A stretch of 64,000 nucleotides of DNA, from the NCBI GenBank assembly GCA_965208975.1, contig CBDBQH010000003.1, positions 2,036,581 to 2,100,580 on the forward strand, given 5' to 3'. Below the pieces are notes generated by a model. The model was given only the letters and a program-made list of their open reading frames with translations, was not told where the DNA came from and searched no databases. How positions within the stretch are numbered: the stretch's first letter is position 1; every line of letters begins with the position of its first letter. The translations under genes were made by a program, and so were the position numbers. The DNA is from G963663315 sp965208975. Lineage in GTDB: Bacteria; Pseudomonadota; Gammaproteobacteria; Arenicellales; Poriferihabitantaceae. Below, in pieces: positions 7,809-15,746 of this stretch.

Positions 7809-8945
7809 ATGGAAGAGCGTAGATACAAGGTTATTTTAAGCGGGCAGACGCTTCCGAAGAGAAGCCGCGCCGAAGCGCTGGAAGGGTTGGCCGGTCTGTT
7901 CAAGTCGACCACGACAGCGATGGAACAGGTCTTGCAGGGACATCCGACACCACTCAGGAAAGAGTATAGCGAAAGCCAGGCGATCGAACTGTGTAGAAAA
8001 ATTGAACGGCTTGGGGTGCAATGCGAAATCAGGGAAATCAGGACTGAGAGAACCGTTGAGGAAATAGTCGAAGAAGTAACCGAAGAAGTAGTTGACGAAG
8101 TAGTTGACAAAGATTCCCCCAACAGCGGGGAGTCTGAGAAAGTGCAGGGTCTGTTGATGGGGTTCGTCTGTGTCAATACGGATTATTACCGGCGCCAGTT
8201 CTCTCGCTTCGGCAATCCTGAACGATCATCATTCAGACTGTCCTGGCATTGGCCGGCTTTTTTCTTCTTTTTCTTTTGGGCGCTGTACCGGAAAATGTGG
8301 GGGGTGGCCACATTTTACCTGGTTGTCGGAACGGGCCTGACGCTCATAGCGCCGATCGGTTCGAGTCCGATCTTTTCTCTTCTCTGGCTGTTTTTCTGGC
8401 CTTGCGTGGCAAACTGGCTGTACTACAGGAAAGCGGTTTCCGGAGTCCATCGGGTAGCGGAACACCCTGAAATGAAACACGATTACCTGTCCGCGGGAGG
8501 GGTCAGCAAGGGTATGGTCTGGGTCGGTGTGGTCATTATGCTCATCTTGTCGCTGTGGATGGGGAACCATCTGGCTCGTCAGTTTGTGGAAGAATACGGA
8601 GAGGAAATAGCCGAAGTATTGCCTGGTTCCGGCACACAGGTCACCCGGGACGGCGCCGTTGTGAATGTGACCGCGCAGAGCGGCTCCGGGCTGGTCGAAT
8701 CCTCATTGACATTGAGCTATCTGGCAGCTACCTTGAAACTGTTGACTGTCGTCAAAGGGAATGTAGACAATCACGCGGCGGTGACTGGATTTATCGAAAA
8801 AATGAATCAGGGGGAATACACGGATGGTTGGGGAAATGAGATTCTGGTGACGCAGGAAGTGGATCGCTACGTTTTGTTTTCGGCGGGGCCTGATCAGACT
8901 TATGGCACCGGTGACGACATTCTTCAGGCAGTGGAGCTCAGGTAA
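7809..8945 (+). CDS. Membrane protein with DUF2628-like core and GspG-like C-terminal segment
   Basis: 378 residues, not assigned to a known function. Residues 1-80 form a small soluble module (RRYKVILSGQTLPKRSRAEALEGLAGLF). An acidic repeat follows (VEEIVEEVTEEVVDEVVD, ~86-103). A membrane core at about 145-260 has several hydrophobic helices (FFFFFWALYRKMWG and others) like DUF2628 proteins. The C-terminus (about 325-378) reads DGWGNEILV...FSAGPDQTYGTGDDI, closely resembling the C-terminal loop of major type II pseudopilins (GspG). It sits between purH and purD, 25 bp after purH, so it is probably cotranscribed with them. Confidence 0.7.
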   Translation: MEERRYKVILSGQTLPKRSRAEALEGLAGLFKSTTTAMEQVLQGHPTPLRKEYSESQAIELCRKIERLGVQCEIREIRTERTVEEIVEEVTEEVVDEVVDKDSPNSGESEKVQGLLMGFVCVNTDYYRRQFSRFGNPERSSFRLSWHWPAFFFFFFWALYRKMWGVATFYLVVGTGLTLIAPIGSSPIFSLLWLFFWPCVANWLYYRKAVSGVHRVAEHPEMKHDYLSAGGVSKGMVWVGVVIMLILSLWMGNHLARQFVEEYGEEIAEVLPGSGTQVTRDGAVVNVTAQSGSGLVESSLTLSYLAATLKLLTVVKGNVDNHAAVTGFIEKMNQGEYTDGWGNEILVTQEVDRYVLFSAGPDQTYGTGDDILQAVELR

Positions 8946-8956
8946 TAAAACAGAAA

Positions 8957-10249
8957 ATGAAAGTACTGATAGCCGGTGGAGGGGGAAGAGAGCATGCGCT
9001 GGCATGGAAAGCGGCGCGATCGCCTTTGGTGACCGAAGTATACGTGGCGCCCGGTAACGCCGGGACGGCCATGGAGCGCCGCATCCACAATGTCGATCTG
9101 GCGGCTACCGATATTGACGGCTTGATTCGGTTTGCCAGAGGCCATGAAATCGGGTTGACGATCATCGGGCCGGAGGCTCCGCTGGTACTGGGTATTGCCG
9201 ATGCGTTCAGGAAGGCTGGACTTGAATGTTTCGGTCCCGGTGAGTCAGCGTCCCGACTGGAGGGGTCGAAAACCTTTGCCAAGCGGTTTCTTGCCCGCCA
9301 TTCGATTGCCACTGCGGATTTCGAGAGTTTTGTCGAGGTGAAGCCAGCGCTGGACTATCTGCGAACCGCTCGCTGTCCACTGGTAATCAAGGCGGATGGC
9401 CTGGCCGCAGGCAAGGGAGTGGTGATTGCCGAAACCCGCAAACAGGCCGAACAGGCGGTTCAGGACATGATGATCGGAAATCAGTTTGGCGAGGCCGGAC
9501 AGCGGGTTGTGATCGAACAATTCCTGCATGGCGAGGAAGCCAGTTTCATTTGTATGGCGGACGGGAAAAATATCCTGCCGATGGCTTCAAGCCAGGACTA
9601 CAAAAAAGCCGGTGAGGGTGATACGGGACCGAATACCGGAGGAATGGGAGCCTGTTCCCCCGCTCCCGGATTGACAGACGAAATCCATACTCGTGTGATG
9701 GAGCGTATTATCCAGCCCACTATTGATGGCCTGAGAGCGGAAGGTATGCCCTATACCGGGTTTTTATATGCCGGCCTGATGATCGGGGATGATTCCATTC
9801 CCCGGGTGCTGGAGTTTAATTGCCGGTTTGGAGACCCTGAAACCCAACCCGTGCTGATGCGGATGCAGTCCGATATCGTGGCGCACTGTCTGGCGGCGCT
9901 GGCTCGGAAACTGGACCGGGAAGTGGCGGTATGGGATCATCGACCGGCATTGGGAGTGGTGATGGCGGCCAGGGGGTATCCCGGAGAATATCAAAAGGGC
10001 GAGAGGGTCGAAGGACTGGACGGTCTGGATTCCGACGATCTCAAGGTTTTTCATGCGGGAACCCGATTGGAGAGGGAGCGGGTGGTGACTCATGGCGGGC
10101 GGGTCTTCTGTGTAACGGCGCTGGGTGAGACCCTGAAAGAATGTCGGAGGCGGGTTTATCAGGCAACAGACAGGATTCATTGGTCGGGTGGCTGGTTTCG
10201 TAGCGACATCGGTCACCGCGCGATAGATTCGGCGCCCGACAACCGTTAA
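8957..10249 (+). CDS. purD: Phosphoribosylamine-glycine ligase
   Basis: 430 residues, the standard GARS size. The N-terminal domain starts MKVLIAGGGGREHALAWK. The ATP-grasp domain has PLVIKADGLAAGKGVVIA and EFNCRFGDPETQPVL, which carries the metal-binding Glu and Asn. It joins phosphoribosylamine and glycine with ATP to give GAR in de novo purine synthesis. It starts 11 bp after the preceding membrane-protein gene. Confidence 0.97.
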   Translation: MKVLIAGGGGREHALAWKAARSPLVTEVYVAPGNAGTAMERRIHNVDLAATDIDGLIRFARGHEIGLTIIGPEAPLVLGIADAFRKAGLECFGPGESASRLEGSKTFAKRFLARHSIATADFESFVEVKPALDYLRTARCPLVIKADGLAAGKGVVIAETRKQAEQAVQDMMIGNQFGEAGQRVVIEQFLHGEEASFICMADGKNILPMASSQDYKKAGEGDTGPNTGGMGACSPAPGLTDEIHTRVMERIIQPTIDGLRAEGMPYTGFLYAGLMIGDDSIPRVLEFNCRFGDPETQPVLMRMQSDIVAHCLAALARKLDREVAVWDHRPALGVVMAARGYPGEYQKGERVEGLDGLDSDDLKVFHAGTRLERERVVTHGGRVFCVTALGETLKECRRRVYQATDRIHWSGGWFRSDIGHRAIDSAPDNR

Positions 10250-10322
10250 AATACCCGGCTACAGGGGCTGATATCCGGTTCGGATCAGCGAACGATATTT
10301 ACACTCAATTTCCACAATACAG

Positions 10323-10829
10323 ATGAATAAGCCGTTTGTTGCAGTTTTAATGGGGTCGGATTCAGATCTGCCGGTGATGCGCGCCACTCTTGACGTGCTG
10401 GATAATCTGGGAGTGTCCTGGGAGGTCAGGATTACTTCAGCGCACCGCACTCCCGCCGCTACCCACACGTATGTAAAAGAAGCCGAGTCGCGTGGCTGCG
10501 CGGTGTTTATTGCGGCAGCCGGCCTCGCCGCGCACCTTGCTGGCGTGGTCGCGAGCCTGACTGTCAAACCCGTGATCGGAGTGCCAATGGACGGGGGGCC
10601 GCTGAATGGCCAGGATGCACTGCTTTCCACCGTACAGATGCCGGGCGGCATTCCGGTCGCCAGTGTCGCGATCGGCAAGGCGGGAGCAAAAAACGCGGGC
10701 TATCTCGCCGCCCAGATCCTGGGGGTTTCAGACCCTGATGTCGGAACCAGGGTACGGCATGAGCGAGAGAAAAATGCACAGGGTATCATGGAGAAAAACC
10801 GGAATCTTCAGGAATCATTGGGTAAATAG
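10323..10829 (+). CDS. purE: N5-carboxyaminoimidazole ribonucleotide mutase
   Basis: 168 residues with the class I PurE pattern: MGSDSDLPVM for the phosphate site, SAHRTP with the catalytic His, and GGPLNGQDALLSTVQMPGGIPVA. It converts N5-CAIR to CAIR in purine synthesis. purK, its usual partner, is not next to it; the following gene is tsaC. Confidence 0.96.
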   Translation: MNKPFVAVLMGSDSDLPVMRATLDVLDNLGVSWEVRITSAHRTPAATHTYVKEAESRGCAVFIAAAGLAAHLAGVVASLTVKPVIGVPMDGGPLNGQDALLSTVQMPGGIPVASVAIGKAGAKNAGYLAAQILGVSDPDVGTRVRHEREKNAQGIMEKNRNLQESLGK

Positions 10830-10859
10830 CGGTGGATTTTCCAGAGCGCCGGAAATAAA

Positions 10860-11414
10860 TTGAATCTGGTATCAATACACGATGCGGCATCCGTAATCAG
10901 GCAGGGAGGCGTTATCGCCTATCCAACAGAATCCTGTTATGGTCTCGGCTGCGACCCGGACAATTCCCGGGCAGTTCGCCGCATTCTCCATATCAAGCGC
11001 AGGAGAAAAGAGCAGGGGGTCATACTGGTTTCAGACCATATTTCCAGAATCATGAGATATGTCAGATTCTTCCCGGTTGCGACCCGGGGGGAAGTTCTGG
11101 CCAGTTGGCCCGGCGCCTGCACCTGGTTATTGCCGGCAAGGAAAAGCGTTTCAGGATGGGTCACGGGAAATCATGCGTCCATCGCCGTCAGAGTCTCCCG
11201 GCATCACGCGGTTCGCGCACTCTGCCGGAATGCAGGGATGGCGATTGTTTCCACCAGCGCGAACCGCGCTCGTCGCAAAGCCCTGAGAACTGCCGAGTGG
11301 GTTGCCCAGGAGTTCGGCGGTGAAGTGGATTGCATCATGGAAGGGTTGGTCGGTACGGATACCCGGCCATCTGTTATCCGCGACGCAGTCAGCGGTGTCG
11401 TAATCCGGGTATAG
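10860..11414 (+). CDS. tsaC: Threonylcarbamoyl-AMP synthase (YrdC/Sua5 family)
   Basis: 184 residues from a TTG start; no ATG lies at a better place. The single YrdC domain shows GGVIAYPTESCYGLGCDP, IKRRRKEQGVILVSDH, a short WPGACTWLLPA block and IVSTSANR. It makes L-threonylcarbamoyl-AMP from Thr, bicarbonate and ATP for t6A37 modification of ANN-decoding tRNAs. It is followed by hemF, a common gammaproteobacterial order, although aroE, often nearby, is absent. Confidence 0.92.
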   Translation: MNLVSIHDAASVIRQGGVIAYPTESCYGLGCDPDNSRAVRRILHIKRRRKEQGVILVSDHISRIMRYVRFFPVATRGEVLASWPGACTWLLPARKSVSGWVTGNHASIAVRVSRHHAVRALCRNAGMAIVSTSANRARRKALRTAEWVAQEFGGEVDCIMEGLVGTDTRPSVIRDAVSGVVIRV

Positions 11415-11468
11415 CGGCGTCGACTGGTGAACAATAGTCTTGTCAATCGGGGCGCCGGATTCCCGGAT

Positions 11469-12368
11469 ATGGGCGACGTTGCGGTGTATCTTCGGAACCT
11501 GCAAAACAATCTTTGTTCCGCAATCGGAGGACTGGAACCGGATCATCCATTTCGCGAAGACAAGTGGCGACATGAAGGCGGTGGAGGTGGTATTACCCGA
11601 ATCATTGAAGAGGGGGAGGTGTTTGAAAAAGGCGGGGTTAATTTTTCTCATGTGTCCGGCTCGCGCCTTCCCGCGGCGTCAACCTTGTCAAGAAAAGGGA
11701 TTGCCGACCAGCCGTTTGAGGCAGCCGGCGTATCGGTCGTCATGCACCCGGCAAACCCGTATGTCCCTGCGGGACACATGAATGTGCGGTTTTTTATCGC
11801 GGACCCGGAATCGGACTCGCCGATCTGGTGGTTTGGCGGAGGCTACGATTTGACGCCCTGTTACGGTTTTACAGAGGATTGTGTGCACTGGCACAAGACA
11901 GCCCGCAATGCCTGCCAGAGGTTCGGCGATCATTTCTACCCGTCCTTCAAGCAGCGTTGCGATGAGTATTTTGTAATCAGGCACCGTAATGAGCCAAGAG
12001 GCATCGGCGGGTTGTTTTTTGATGATTTCAATGAGCTCGGCTTTGAGAAATCTTTTGATTTCATGCAAAGCATTGGCAACAGTTTCGCGGAGGCCTACCT
12101 GCCGATTGTAAGGAAGCGCAAGGACTGCCCCTTCACCTGCAAACAACGGGAGTTCCAGAAATATCGAAGAGGTCGTTACGTTGAGTTCAATCTGGTCTAT
12201 GACCGTGGCACATTATTCGGTTTACAGTCCGGTGGTCGCACAGAATCGATCCTGATGTCCTTGCCGCCGAAGGTGGAGTTTCGATATGACTTCAGGCCCG
12301 AGCCGGGTAGTGAAGAAGCGAGGCTGACCGATTATTTCCTGATCCCCAGAGACTGGAGCCATCCATAA
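11469..12368 (+). CDS. hemF: Oxygen-dependent coproporphyrinogen-III oxidase
   Basis: 299 residues from ATG 11469. A GTG at 11427 would add 14 residues without counterpart in E. coli HemF, and neither start has a clear ribosome site. Signature features are WRHEGGGGGITRI, GGVNFSHVSG, PYVPAGHMNVRFF, WWFGGGYDLTPCY, and RRGRYVEFNLVYDRGTLFGL near the C-terminus. It oxidatively decarboxylates coproporphyrinogen III to protoporphyrinogen IX with O2, so haem synthesis here includes an aerobic route. Confidence 0.95.
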   Translation: MGDVAVYLRNLQNNLCSAIGGLEPDHPFREDKWRHEGGGGGITRIIEEGEVFEKGGVNFSHVSGSRLPAASTLSRKGIADQPFEAAGVSVVMHPANPYVPAGHMNVRFFIADPESDSPIWWFGGGYDLTPCYGFTEDCVHWHKTARNACQRFGDHFYPSFKQRCDEYFVIRHRNEPRGIGGLFFDDFNELGFEKSFDFMQSIGNSFAEAYLPIVRKRKDCPFTCKQREFQKYRRGRYVEFNLVYDRGTLFGLQSGGRTESILMSLPPKVEFRYDFRPEPGSEEARLTDYFLIPRDWSHP

Positions 12369-12375
12369 GAGTCCA

Positions 12376-13671
12376 GTGCTGACACTTTACCGGATTATCC
12401 TGTACATCACGTTTCCTGTGGTATTGCTCCGTTTGCTCCTGCGGATTTCCAGGAGTCGCCGGTATGTCAATCGTCTGCCGCAGCGGTTCGGGTTCGGATT
12501 GCGCGCTGGTGATTCATCCGGTGACGGCAACCGGATATGGATTCACGCGGTTTCTGTAGGCGAGGTCAACGCGGCGGCGCCGTTGGTCCGCGCATTACAA
12601 TCGAACTACCCGGATCGGCGGGTTATCATCACGACCATGACGCCAACCGGGTCTGACCGGGTGGTTCAGAATTTCAATCATAGCGTGGACCATTGCTACC
12701 TTCCTTATGATTATCCGGGCGCGGTAAAACGATTTCTGAATCAACTGAATCCATGTCTGGCGATCATCATGGAGACGGAAATCTGGCCGAATTATATCGT
12801 CGAGTGTCGATGCAGGAATATCCCGGTGATTTATGCCAACGCAAGGCTCTCGAAGAAATCCTGCGAGGGCTATGTGAGATTCAAAAAGCTGATTTCCCCG
12901 ATACTGGGGAAGGTGGGTCATTTCGCGGTTCAGACTCGCGCTGATTCAGAAAGACTGATCCATCTCGGCGCCAACCCGGATTGTGTCGAGGTGACCGGGA
13001 GCCTGAAGTTTGAGCTGGATGTCCCGGACAGCCTCCTGGAAGCCGCTCAATCGGTACGCCGGGACTTGGGGGCCGACCGTCCGGTACTGGTCGCCGGGAG
13101 TACCCGTGAGGGAGAGGAAGCGCTGGTTCTCCAGGCTTTTTTCGAGGCCAAACGCGCGATCCCTGATTTGCTGCTGGTATTGGCGCCAAGACACCCGGAA
13201 CGTTTCCGCGAGGTATACAGACTCTGTTCCCGAGCGAACGGTAAAACCGTGTTGAGGACTCAATCAAGCGGGGTGATTGACAGGGATGTCGATATTTATA
13301 TCGGAGATACCATGGGAGAACTTCCCGCGCTGATCGCGGCGGGTGACATCGCCTACATCGGTGGTAGCCTGGTTCCCGCCGGAGGCCATAACCTGCTGGA
13401 AGCCTGTGCGGCGGGTGTGGCGGTGATCTTTGGTCCTCACATGTTCAATTTCCAGGAAATCTCTGACCGGGCGCTATCGACCGGAGCGGGAGTTCAGGTT
13501 ATGAATACGCAGGAACTGACCGAAGTGATTGTCCGGTTTGTGAATGATCCTGTGTTGAGGGAGCAATATGGTTCTCGCGGCAAGGAGTTTGTCGATGAAA
13601 ACAGGGGCGCCTTGTCCAGAACCCTGAAAATTATTGATCGCTTGATGAGCGCTGCCAAAACCGCGGCCTGA
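12376..13671 (+). CDS. waaA: Kdo transferase (3-deoxy-D-manno-octulosonate transferase)
   Basis: 431 residues from a GTG start 8 bp after hemF. The N-terminal hydrophobic segment (LTLYRIILYITFPVVLLRLLL) anchors it to the inner membrane. The GT-B fold shows IWIHAVSVGEVNAA, TTMTPTGSDRV, METEIWPN, a nucleotide-sugar region LAPRHPERF, and YIGGSLVPAGGHNLLEACAAG. It adds Kdo from CMP-Kdo to lipid IVA, so the cell makes lipopolysaccharide. The next gene overlaps its stop by one base. Confidence 0.95.
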   Translation: MLTLYRIILYITFPVVLLRLLLRISRSRRYVNRLPQRFGFGLRAGDSSGDGNRIWIHAVSVGEVNAAAPLVRALQSNYPDRRVIITTMTPTGSDRVVQNFNHSVDHCYLPYDYPGAVKRFLNQLNPCLAIIMETEIWPNYIVECRCRNIPVIYANARLSKKSCEGYVRFKKLISPILGKVGHFAVQTRADSERLIHLGANPDCVEVTGSLKFELDVPDSLLEAAQSVRRDLGADRPVLVAGSTREGEEALVLQAFFEAKRAIPDLLLVLAPRHPERFREVYRLCSRANGKTVLRTQSSGVIDRDVDIYIGDTMGELPALIAAGDIAYIGGSLVPAGGHNLLEACAAGVAVIFGPHMFNFQEISDRALSTGAGVQVMNTQELTEVIVRFVNDPVLREQYGSRGKEFVDENRGALSRTLKIIDRLMSAAKTAA

Positions 13672-14111
13672 TGTTTTCCGGTTTGGTCTGGTTATTCATC
13701 GGTTCGCTGCTGGCCTCTACTCTTGTGCCGGGAGGCGTAGAGGTACTGCTTTATTCCCTGTATCAGTCGGGGCAACACGATGTGCTTTCCCTGTTGCTGG
13801 TCGCGACTGTCGGCAATACCCTCGGCGGCGTCATCACCTGGTGGGTCGGGGCGCTTCTGCATCGTGGATTATCGCGCACCCGATGGCATGAAAGGGTCGG
13901 GTCGGTTTTCAGGTTGAAAGATGAATCCCTGAACCGGGTCAGGAAGTGGGGAGTTCCGGTTTTATTTTTTAGCTGGATGCCGGTTGTCGGAGATCCACTG
14001 TGTCTGGCGGCGGGTTATTTGCGGCTTCCTTTCTGGCCCTGTGCCATCATGATTCTTCTGGGTAAACTGGCTCGCTATGCGGCGTTGCTTGGGATATTTT
14101 CACAAGCCTGA
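13671..14111 (+). CDS. YqaA-like DedA/SNARE-associated small membrane protein
   Basis: 146 residues with four or so hydrophobic segments. It matches the YqaA branch of the VTT/DedA group: FIGSLLASTLVPGGVEVLL, a conserved VGNTLGGVITWWVG, and FFSWMPVVGDPLCLAAGYLR with the typical Gly-Asp-Pro. Related proteins are thought to act in membrane lipid or undecaprenyl-phosphate handling, but YqaA itself is uncharacterised. It overlaps waaA by one base, which suggests an envelope role. Confidence 0.85.
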   Translation: MFSGLVWLFIGSLLASTLVPGGVEVLLYSLYQSGQHDVLSLLLVATVGNTLGGVITWWVGALLHRGLSRTRWHERVGSVFRLKDESLNRVRKWGVPVLFFSWMPVVGDPLCLAAGYLRLPFWPCAIMILLGKLARYAALLGIFSQA

Positions 14112-14137
14112 GGTATCAAGTTCCCGCATTTTCCTGT

Positions 14138-15382
14138 TCATGAAGAGTGTGCGGCTGGTATGGCAGGAAACTTTTCTTTCCATTTGATGCAACGTTGCGC
14201 ATCCCGGTCTTCATAAATGCGTATGGCGGACTGCGGGTCCAGCGTGAAAGCGCTCTCTTTATCCTCTCCCAATGCGGTCAGGCGCATGGTGTACCAGGCC
14301 GTCACCCCACCCCGCGGCGGGGAATCAAATACAGGAAACTCAGGGTCGCCGCCGGCCTCACACAACCAGGCTTCCGCGAGCCGTGGATTCAGAACCATGG
14401 CGCGCGCCAGACTCACCATGTCGGCGGCGCCGCCAGCCACTGCGTCCACTGCCTGCTCACGCTTTGTGAACCCCCCTGTCAACATGAGCGGTATATCGGT
14501 TACCCCTTTTGCGCGGCGCGCAAACTCAAGAAAATATGGTGCGCCATCCGACACCCCCTCGGAGCTTGCCTTCGCTCCAGGGAAATAGGTGCCGCCGCTA
14601 ATGTCAATCAGGTCCACTGAGGTTTGATCGAGCAGGCGCACCACCTCCAAAGCATCAACCTCTGTCAATCCGCCTTCCAGTTTATCCGTCGAGTTGATCT
14701 TGACGCCGATAGGAAACAATGGACCAACGGCGCCCCGCACTTCATCTATCACCTCAAGAACTATACGGCATCGCGCTTCGACTGAACCGCCGTAGCCATC
14801 GTCCCGGCGGTTGAACAATGGAGACAGGAACTGGCTGAGCAAGAACCCGTGCCCGGCGTGAATATGAACGCCGTTAAACCCTGCATTCCTTGCATAAGCT
14901 GCAGTTCTTGCATACATACCCGGTAATTCCTGAATGTCTTCAACGGACATACCCGCACATTGAAGACCCTCGAGGTGCAATTCAGATGGCCCCTTCGGCT
15001 GGCTGATCGGCAAATGCGACAGAGCGCCGGCATGACCGAGCTGCGGCCATAGATGAGCGCCCTCAATCACAGCCCGGCGGACCAGTGACTGGAGCGCCTG
15101 CTGATCGCTATGCGCTCCGAGCGCCAGATTGCCGGGTTTCTCCGGATAGCGCGGGTCTACCTGAACCTCACCGATGATCGACATGGCCGCTCCACCTTTT
15201 GCCCATCTTTCATAAAGCCGGGCTTGTGCATCGGTGGAATCTCCCTCACCGTTTCCGAGCGAATCCGACATGGCCGACTTTGCCAGTCGATTTTTCAGGA
15301 TCGCGCCACAAGGAAGCTCCAGTGAGCTTCGAAGGACATGATCGGGATTTGGAGATTTATGATCCAGGGGTTGTCCACTCAT
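14138..15382 (-). CDS. NADH:flavin oxidoreductase, Old Yellow Enzyme family
   Basis: 414 residues, convergent with the preceding gene. The FMN-binding TIM barrel has LKNRLAKSAMSD (FMN site), PQLGHAGAL, and the family signature FNGVHIHAGHGFLLSQFLSPLFNRRDDGYGG with the paired His that hold the substrate. GVKINSTD, LIDISGGTYF, IPLMLTGGF and DMVSLARAMVLNPRL form the phosphate site. Such enzymes reduce activated C=C bonds; the substrate cannot be read from the sequence. The C-terminal iron-sulfur and NAD domains of 2,4-dienoyl-CoA reductases are absent. Confidence 0.92.
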   Translation of the reverse strand: MSGQPLDHKSPNPDHVLRSSLELPCGAILKNRLAKSAMSDSLGNGEGDSTDAQARLYERWAKGGAAMSIIGEVQVDPRYPEKPGNLALGAHSDQQALQSLVRRAVIEGAHLWPQLGHAGALSHLPISQPKGPSELHLEGLQCAGMSVEDIQELPGMYARTAAYARNAGFNGVHIHAGHGFLLSQFLSPLFNRRDDGYGGSVEARCRIVLEVIDEVRGAVGPLFPIGVKINSTDKLEGGLTEVDALEVVRLLDQTSVDLIDISGGTYFPGAKASSEGVSDGAPYFLEFARRAKGVTDIPLMLTGGFTKREQAVDAVAGGAADMVSLARAMVLNPRLAEAWLCEAGGDPEFPVFDSPPRGGVTAWYTMRLTALGEDKESAFTLDPQSAIRIYEDRDAQRCIKWKEKFPAIPAAHSS

Positions 15383-15746
15383 CTTCAGTCACTCCTGTCG
15401 GGATATTTGGTTTTTCGCTTCATCAGGCCGGAGAACCTGATCCTGTCGTGCCTGCCCGCATCATAACATGCTGTTTCTCCAATCACTCCCTCATGGGTCG
15501 CATCTCCCCCCGCCATTGCGCGCCCGCCCGCTCAACAGAACCAATCACTCCCCCCTTGAGGGGGAGTCGAAGAAGCCGCGCGCAAGCGCCGGCTGATTCG
15601 GTGGGGGGCATTCCCGCCACAGGCGGGAATCCACGGGAATTAGCGGGAATCCACGGGAATCCACGATGATATGGAATCTGTAATTACCGATGCGTAGAGC
15701 CTGCCCCCGGCTTGATCGGGGGGGCGGGTCTTGTGCCCGCCCGCTG
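15383..15746. repeat. Repeat mosaic downstream of autotransporter 1
   Basis: No gene. It holds a chain of short dispersed palindromes: CCCCCCTTGAGGGGGAGTC (15554-15572) followed by a GC-rich hairpin and GGTGGGGGGCAT; a dRS3-like ATTCCCGC-N-GCGGGAAT element (15610-15630); two further GGGAATCCACGGGAAT units; the TAGAGCCTGCCCCCGGCTTG core (15695-15724); and the GGGCGGG-loop-CCCGCCC hairpin (15722-15742). The same units recur at 18274-18415, 31802-32272, 38447-38960 and 63897-64000. The last hairpin sits just after the autotransporter stop and could terminate its transcript. Confidence 0.85.

Noticed and set aside
15383..15746. CRISPR-like array near 15600 (repeated GGGAATCCACGGGAAT)
   Set aside because: Units are short, irregular and without spacers of constant length; no cas genes are nearby. 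They belong to the dispersed palindromes.
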